Shown here in pieces: positions 57,608-64,000 of a DNA stretch of 64,000 bases (position 1 is the first letter of the stretch; every line of letters starts with the position of its first letter). Origin of the DNA: Celoporthe dispersa. Taxonomy: Eukaryota; Ascomycota; Sordariomycetes; Diaporthales; Cryphonectriaceae. Where the stretch lies: NCBI GenBank assembly GCA_016584495.1, contig WAID01000009.1:682001-746000 (forward strand). The letters run 5' to 3'. Below the pieces are notes generated by a model, which made no database searches, was not told the origin of the DNA, and saw nothing but the letters and a program-made list of their open reading frames with translations. The position numbers and the translations under genes are program-made.

Positions 57608-60048
57608 ATGTCCGCTGAAAATATCACAGACTCCTTGGGAGTCAGAACTGGGCAATGGACTAATTGGCCTCGTGGTCCGGTCTTTGGTTGGACTCTGACG
57701 CTTGTCCAGTCCGATGCCAATCTCCTCATTGCCCTTATTTCATTTTGCGTGACTCTTGTTGGAGCGCGTCTGTGGCGCATCGTTTGTTTCACCCTTCATT
57801 TCTCATATTCGAGCAACTGCCCTTGCGATGCGACCCATCATCAGAGACAAGTCCTCCTGAGGAACAGCTCCGACGCCATGAATGGTGTCGCTGACTTCAC
57901 AAGGCTTTTATCTGCCTGGAGCGGCGTCGGAAATCGTGTCTGGAGGCGGGCTTTACCCTTGCTGGTCCTCTCTATCTGCTGGCTCGCAAGCTGGACAGTG
58001 GCATCTATCTTTTCCTCGCAAGTCTCAACAGCTATGGGGAATGAGGTGCTTTTGACCAGTCAAAATTGCAGTTTCGTGTACGTGTGAATACAGAGTGTCA
58101 TCCTCTATCTCAGCAGAAAGCCTCCGGAAAATCAACCAACCGTCCCTCCCCCCTTCCTCCCGTTTTATTCTTTTCTTCCTTTTCTGTCCCTTGAGCACCC
58201 TGGTCTTCTGGGCTGACAAGATGCGCAGAAATTCTGAAAACGCAACTACCCAATATGATAGCGCCATGCTCTTTACCTGGTATTATCAATACTTGCAGTC
58301 ATCTACAACCTACGCCGAACAGTGCTATGGCTCCGACGGCTCGAACTTAGTTGGTTGTGACACTTTCGTTAACCAGAATATTCCTTACAACATCACAACC
58401 ACCGCTGAGTGCCCATTCGACAAGAATATCTGTCTCAATGACAATAGTACTATCGTACTCGACTCTGGTTTGATCGACAGCCGTGAAGGGTTCGGGCTCA
58501 ATACACCAGACGACCAGCGATTTCAGATCAGGATGAGAGTGGAGTGCGCGCCAATCCGCACAGAGGGATACACCACAACTTTCAATTTATCCGATGATCG
58601 GTCTTACACACAATATTGGTATGGGGCGAGTGGTGGAAACTTTACCTACGAATGGACCAACGACGAGGAGTGGGAGTTCAGGCAGCTTTTGCTCGAGAGT
58701 TCGAACTTCTATGTCGCACAAACTAATGACGATTACAATATTGAGTAAGCCCGCTCGCTTCTCCTCTGAAAGGCCAAGTCAAGAAGCCTACTAACCTGAC
58801 TGAAGTGTGTTTGCCGTCTACGCGCAGAACGGATCTCTGAACGCCTCAGAGGCACTAGGTTCTGAATTTGACCCAATTACAGAGCTTGATCTATCTAATG
58901 CGGACCTCTCACTTTTTTTCGTCTCGGCAAATCAGATCTTGTATCTCCAGGAAGTTTTAGATCCCTTGTTCCGCGCGACCACACAGCTTTCAGCAGACGA
59001 CCCTATCTACTTTTCAGATCAGCCTGCGTCACCCCTCGCGTGTTCCTCGCAACAGCAGATCTGCGTTCCTACTGGTAGCTCCGGAAGCAGTTCCGACTGC
59101 ACACCGCTGCTTGGGATCTACGACGTGTTCTCAGCGGCAGAGGACCTGATCCAAGACCGCTCAGAGAGCTACAGAAACCGTTTCAGCTGGTTACTGAGCG
59201 CCTTCTCCCAAAATAGCATGACTGTGTATGAAGTCGTGAAGTCCATGGGCTCATCCGCTTTGGAAGCAAAACAGAGTCTGACCGGTGGCTTCCAAGGCGG
59301 GTTACCAGACAACCAGTGGCAGATCGAGGTCGAACGATGGTTTCAAATAAGCCTAGCGGCATGGCAATACTTGTTTGTCAGTCTTGCTACCGGGCCTCAT
59401 GATAGCTCGATAACGGAGGATTTCATACAAGTCCCTAAAAACAAGGAGGAGAAGGGCCTCTGCCGGAGCCAGGTACGCGAATTCATTACTGAACAAATAT
59501 TCTCATTCCCAACAAGAGGATCTAGTCCCTCCTCTCTCATATGTCTGCACTAGCTAATCATTGCGAACAACTCACAGAAAATCACCAGCGCAGCTTACAC
59601 GTCCTTCAGTATGTTCGCTCTGCTCCTAATCTGCATCTTTGGAATCATCTCCATCGCAACCTCATATCTGCTGCCGTATTGTGTCTACCATTTCAGGAAA
59701 CGCCTCTACGAATCTCTCGAGTGGCGCATACACCACCCACTTCAGCTCCAAAGGCTAGCGCATGAGGAGCTCGGTGCTGGGACGTGGTCCAAGACGGCGA
59801 GGTTTGTTCCAATAGCCCGGCCAGATGATACTCTGACTGGGCTCGACGTGTCAGACCCGAGCGCACCTAAGTTTCTCACCGGAACTGGCACGACAGCAGT
59901 TGCCATGGTCGATGTTGACCATCTCGGACGAGACTCGCTCTGTATGGATGCCGACCATGACAAAGCGGGTGAGTCTCAGGGTCGATGGCCCAACGGAGAG
60001 GCATATCAACTGCACAATGCGGCATCAGGTTTCTCAATAAGTTTATAG
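57608..60048 (+). CDS. Large glycosylated membrane protein of unknown function
   Basis: Exons are 57608-58077, 58229-58744, 58806-59472 and 59578-60048, giving 707 aa; phases close. Exon 1 carries two membrane helices (LLIALISFCVTLVGARLW and LPLLVLSICWLASWTVASIF). A long, probably lumenal or extracellular domain follows with several Asn-x-Ser/Thr sites (NIT, NST, NLS, NFT, NGS, NAS) and cysteine pairs such as CYGSDGSNLVGC and CSSQQQIC. A final helix, FALLLICIFGIISIATSYLL, leads to a cytoplasmic tail. The architecture matches a large, uncharacterised family of Sordariomycete plasma-membrane glycoproteins. The first donor is ambiguous (58078 chosen; 58082 also works in phase with acceptor 58220). 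Confidence 0.75.
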
Positions 60049-63000
60049 AATCGAGCACCTGTCGACAGGGCGTTAAGGTAAATATCCAGTTGGGTGTAGA
60101 AGGAAAAAGTGAGCTTTATCACAATGAAATACGATCGCAAAAGTTCTTCAATTTCACTCTTTCTTGGTCCTCATGGACTAGTCTCTCTCCTATTCACAAC
60201 CAATCTTGTTCCCATGCTTTTACGAATGTGAGTGGTCATGGCTGGAATTTACACGAAGTGGAATAATGGATGAGGCCTCTTTGGATATCGTGTGGCAACA
60301 TCTCAAACTGCGCTGTATCCCCGTAGGTCAAGGGGAGAAAAAAAAAGCATTTGACTAAACCCATGGTAGATCTTTGGTGACCCTTGAAACGCTTGTTCAA
60401 GCAGAACAGAGCTGCCTCCCGTTCCCGTTCCCGTTCCCTTCGTAGCAGGGCGACACGGGCGGGTACTCGCCAGCCTGTAATAGACTGCCGGCAGCGCTAT
60501 GTTGTCACGCTGCCTGTCTTGGAAGCCATTACTGCAGTGAGCTCCCATGGGTGGATGTTCTGAGGCATAAACAGCAAGAGCAATGTATCTGACAAACCTT
60601 CTCCCTCCTTATCTTCGCCAACCACAACGAACTCTCTCAACTATCAAGAACCTACTCAAGTATCCACCTATGGGTTGCGTAGGCGACCCTACGAAACTTT
60701 GTCCTGAACACCGGGCTCAGGACCCCGCTGCGGAGGTGGGGCAAATTTACAAGCCTACCACGTGGCAATCAGCACCCCCCTTGTTTAGCACAAGATCACG
60801 TGCTGGTACATCTGATGACAACAAGCCTTCGAGATCACCAGCCCCGACCAGAAAGAACGGTGCATGACGGAGAGCTCTATTCGCCTTATTCCTCAGAGGA
60901 ATAGATTTTGCCCCTTCGGCTTCGGGACACTCCGTCTGACCGAGACTCATCATTCAGTGTTTCCATACCGCAACGCGCGGGTAAGTATTCCTGCAAGGCT
61001 TTGCACGTCACCTGAAACCTGCTGTCTATGTGCTGAGCCTGGAGTGGCTGAGCCTGGAATGCAGAAGTGGGCGCGGGTCTCGTCGAATGAGGAAGGTGGG
61101 ATTGCAGGCTGGCGTCTGCAGAATTTCAATGCCCTGTGCATGGAGCTCATGCGGTCAGGAGGATCTGCGACCGTTCCGTTCGCCTTTTGCTTGCTTGCTG
61201 ACCGAATCTGGGAGCCGTGGTCTAGCTTTAGCACTGTGCCCAGGCTGAGCCAAATATGAGACGGATTGCGAGGGCGACAGACAGTGCAGTTCCGCCACAG
61301 GCTAATGAATCTAAATGCGCATCCGCCTTGTTTTCAGGCACTGCAGACTGACTCGTTTCGCAGGCTACCGAAAGATCAATGATCAAAAGTGTCCTTGCTC
61401 AAGGGAGAGCCTTGACCGCTCATGCACCAAAGTCGGCAGCCCGGATCCGACATTGGTCGGCTCTATTGCCCCTCAAGTGTACATGGCCTGTGGGTCATCT
61501 AGCCGTAGGCCGCGAGAACCCTGTAATAATGCCGTATATTATGTTGCGATACGATTGTTGACGGGTCGCAACGCACAACATCATATATAAAAACCCCATT
61601 GAAAAGTGAATCATTTCGCTCAGCGCTAATGCGTGATTGTCCCGGTCCACGTGGCGGTGGGAGCGTTCGTAAGCACTAGACTTGCTAGCATGTGCGGCTT
61701 TTGAAACACAAATCAATAATGGCACCCTTCTTGCAGCTTGAACAAGGATGAGGACGGTGACTTTGCAAGTCCACGAGGCCAGACAGGGGAGTGCTGAGCA
61801 TGTTGGTATCTCTACCTTTGGGGAGGAGGGGTGGTCTCCCTAGACCTGATGACGCCTCGTTCCGCCATGGGTACTTAGTTGAAGGTGAATGTCCCCTCTC
61901 TTCTTGTCAGAGGTGCATGATCACTTTCACATGCTACAAACAAAGTACTGTATACAAGTCGCCCGATAGCCCTGAAGGCTTGTTCCCGCCTTCCGTGGCA
62001 ACTCTTACCTTGGTAATGCATCGATTATCACTCTTGTCCTTTCACAATGCAACCTCTTCCTCGTAGTTAGCAACTCATCCCTCCAGCTATATACGATTGC
62101 TCTCTGAACGATGTCTGCCTGAAGATCATAACTTGCAGAAGGCAGGGATGCGGATTCCAGTGCAAAGCAACAATAGCCGGGGGGAAGCCCATTACAACGC
62201 TTCGTGAATGCATGCTTCAAGCTAAGAAGCGGTGTTATATCTCTCAAAAGTGCATATTGCTTCGAAGTAAATGGTACATGCGCTGGAATACGAGGATCTG
62301 CAAAGATGCGGTGTGCGCAACCACATCACCACGCCTCCCCCGGCTTGCTCCAGGCTTTAGAGGTTCCGCAACAAGGGTGACACGTGGAGGCGTGCGAAAG
62401 ATAGGTGACAGGGTATCATGTTATGAGATGAGGCGTTTGCTCAAGCAATATCCGCTTTACTGTCCGATTGGGCGCTCAATCATTGAACTCTGGGGGCCGA
62501 GTTTCGAATGGAACGAGCCACGGAATCCTCATCCAACCTGCTCAGCAGCAGTCTCAAGTCTTTAAGTCTTCATCCAGGACAAGAACTACCTCATATTTCA
62601 CATAGGCCTCAGTAGAGATAAGGTGTAACAAGCGTCTTCAGTATTATTCTCCACCTGGGCAGGTAGAGCTCGCTACCAGAAGCCTTCATTGAAATCGATT
62701 TCGGTGTGCTAGACATTACTGACCCTACTCTATAGACCACGAACCCACTCCAGCAAGATCATGGGACATTTTATCCAGCATATCGTCCGACCCTGTTGTT
62801 CCATTGACGTTCTCTGCCGGAAGCTCTGTGATAGGTTCCGTGGCAGAGGTGCTCTGATCAAGGACGCGCATATGCCTCTTTAGCTTTCTTTTCATGCATC
62901 TTCGTTTGGCTTTGACGTCCTCTACCATATATGGCGTTTGGAATACGGCGTTACAATCTCGTAAAGGCGTTGTAAGAAACATTTGGATCCGGCGTTGGCG

Positions 63001-64000
63001 AAGAATACGGCTTAGCGAGCGGTCTCGTCGAACTCGAAGTGTCGAAAGGATACTGTCGTGGAATTACATCAGTTTGTTACGTAACTACCAACTCGGAGAT
63101 GTTTTAGTATACGGTGACTTACGGAGCCATTTTCTCAACTTGCTGATATGGTTGCCCTATACAATTTGATAACGAGTGCCGTCCGAAGTGTGGATGGATC
63201 TTGGCGGGGGATTGACTGAGATTCAGAAATGAGTCAGCCAGTAGCTATAGAGTTGGCGTTGGTAAATGGAATGAGGCAGGTCCACGAGATCCCAGACAAA
63301 GGTGATAGAGAGCCTTCCAAAATGCAATCGTCAGTGAGACTGTAGGAAGTCCATGAAGGGATGGGAAAGCGAGAATGAGAGTCTGGTTCCCGGAGTCCTC
63401 CAGATCTTATATATTATTAAAAGCCAACAGTTTAGGTCGAATACCCATGTGTCTGTAGACGTGGAGCCTGGCCACAATGCCCTGTTCATACAATACAACG
63501 TGGATCATTTCATTATGCATAATTAGCCCAACAAGCCTGCCACGTGTGAAAGTATCAGGATAGTCTCCCGGAGGTTGCATCTCACCCGCATGTGCTTGTC
63601 TTAGTAAATGTCGCAAGCTGACCAACGCAATGACTATGCGCTGCTAACCTCAGGGGCCGCCCCAAGTCTAGGCTCCGTTCAAATCTTCAAGAACATTGTG
63701 TACATGATACAAGTGCGTCGACCTGCTGTTGTAGAGACGCAGGTGGCTGACTCTTGATCGGTCATCCAAGCCCTATTTAACATCCAGGGTTCCATTTAGC
63801 CCCTTATACCAGGTGGCAAAGCATTTGCTAGTTTCTCCTCATTCTGCACTTCGAGTTACACGATTTGCACACGGAAGCTTGGAAACGGCTTACCGGATGA
63901 GCCTCCGATGCCTCAGGTAATGTGCAGGAATAGGAACGCCACCTCAATGCATCCGAACAAACCATACGTTTAAATTTACACTTTTCCATGCATGGTTCCC
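60049..64000. other. Gene-poor terminal region
   Basis: Nearly 4 kb without a gene I can support. Open frames are short and show no family resemblance. A small minus-strand frame at 62725-62982 has a basic KAKRRCMKRKLKRHMR stretch but no credible start or partner exon. I looked for transposon ends, long terminal repeats and tRNA-like B boxes and saw none. The neighbouring gene may begin beyond the window. Confidence 0.45.
60417..60438. repeat. CCCGTT hexamer tandem repeat
   Basis: Three and a half perfect CCCGTT units. It differs from the fungal telomere repeat, and nothing nearby suggests an interstitial telomere. Confidence 0.8.

Noticed and set aside
60417..60438. CCCGTT repeat as an interstitial telomere
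   Set aside because: The unit differs from TTAGGG/CCCTAA and is only about 22 bases long.
62725..63130. Possible C-terminal exon of a minus-strand gene with a basic KAKRRCMKRKLKR stretch
   Set aside because: No matching upstream exon, promoter or homologue recognised; may be a relic.

Overview
This window is chromosomal DNA of a filamentous ascomycete, most likely a Sordariomycete. The evidence is short introns (about 50-180 nt) with GTRNGT donors and CTRAC branch points, GC-rich codon use in conserved genes, and a typical gene set: opsin-related protein, CorA-like membrane protein, Hook dynein adaptor, LIM-binding regulator and a TORC2 HbrB subunit. I see no prokaryotic, viral or organellar signature and no CRISPR array.

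Layout. At 0.9-2.0 kb is an opsin-related seven-helix protein that has lost the retinal lysine. From 3.3 to 17.1 kb lies an accessory-looking block: a kinase-pseudokinase protein, a CorA-like two-helix membrane protein, a secreted Ser/Thr-rich protein, a conserved protein of unknown function, and a kinase fused to (or directly followed by) a long TPR array. From 18.7 to 52.6 kb lie conserved core genes: SPX phosphate transporter, Vps39/Vam6, KEOPS subunit Gon7, HbrB (TORC2), a PtaB/LDB-type transcriptional regulator with polyglutamine and Ala-Gln tracts, Atg8, coproporphyrinogen oxidase, a SWIM zinc-finger protein, proteasome Rpn8, adenylate kinase and Hook. From 54.4 to 60.0 kb are a small I9-type inhibitor-like protein with a signal peptide and a large glycosylated membrane protein of unknown function. 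The last 4 kb show no gene I can support.

How the genes relate. There are no operons and no secondary-metabolite cluster. Three divergent pairs share promoters (Gon7/HbrB, Atg8/Hem13, Rpn8/Adk1). The block at 3.3-17 kb resembles fungal non-self recognition repertoires, in which kinases, pseudokinases and TPR repeats occur together; this is inference from architecture.

Quality caveat. Several otherwise well-conserved genes need one-base corrections, mostly at short homopolymers (near 4050, 4776, 19788, 22877, 23082, 29692 and 51165). The simplest reading is residual assembly indels. True pseudogenisation is less likely because Vps39 and Hook would be among the casualties. Exon coordinates were worked out by hand from splice consensus and reading-frame continuity.
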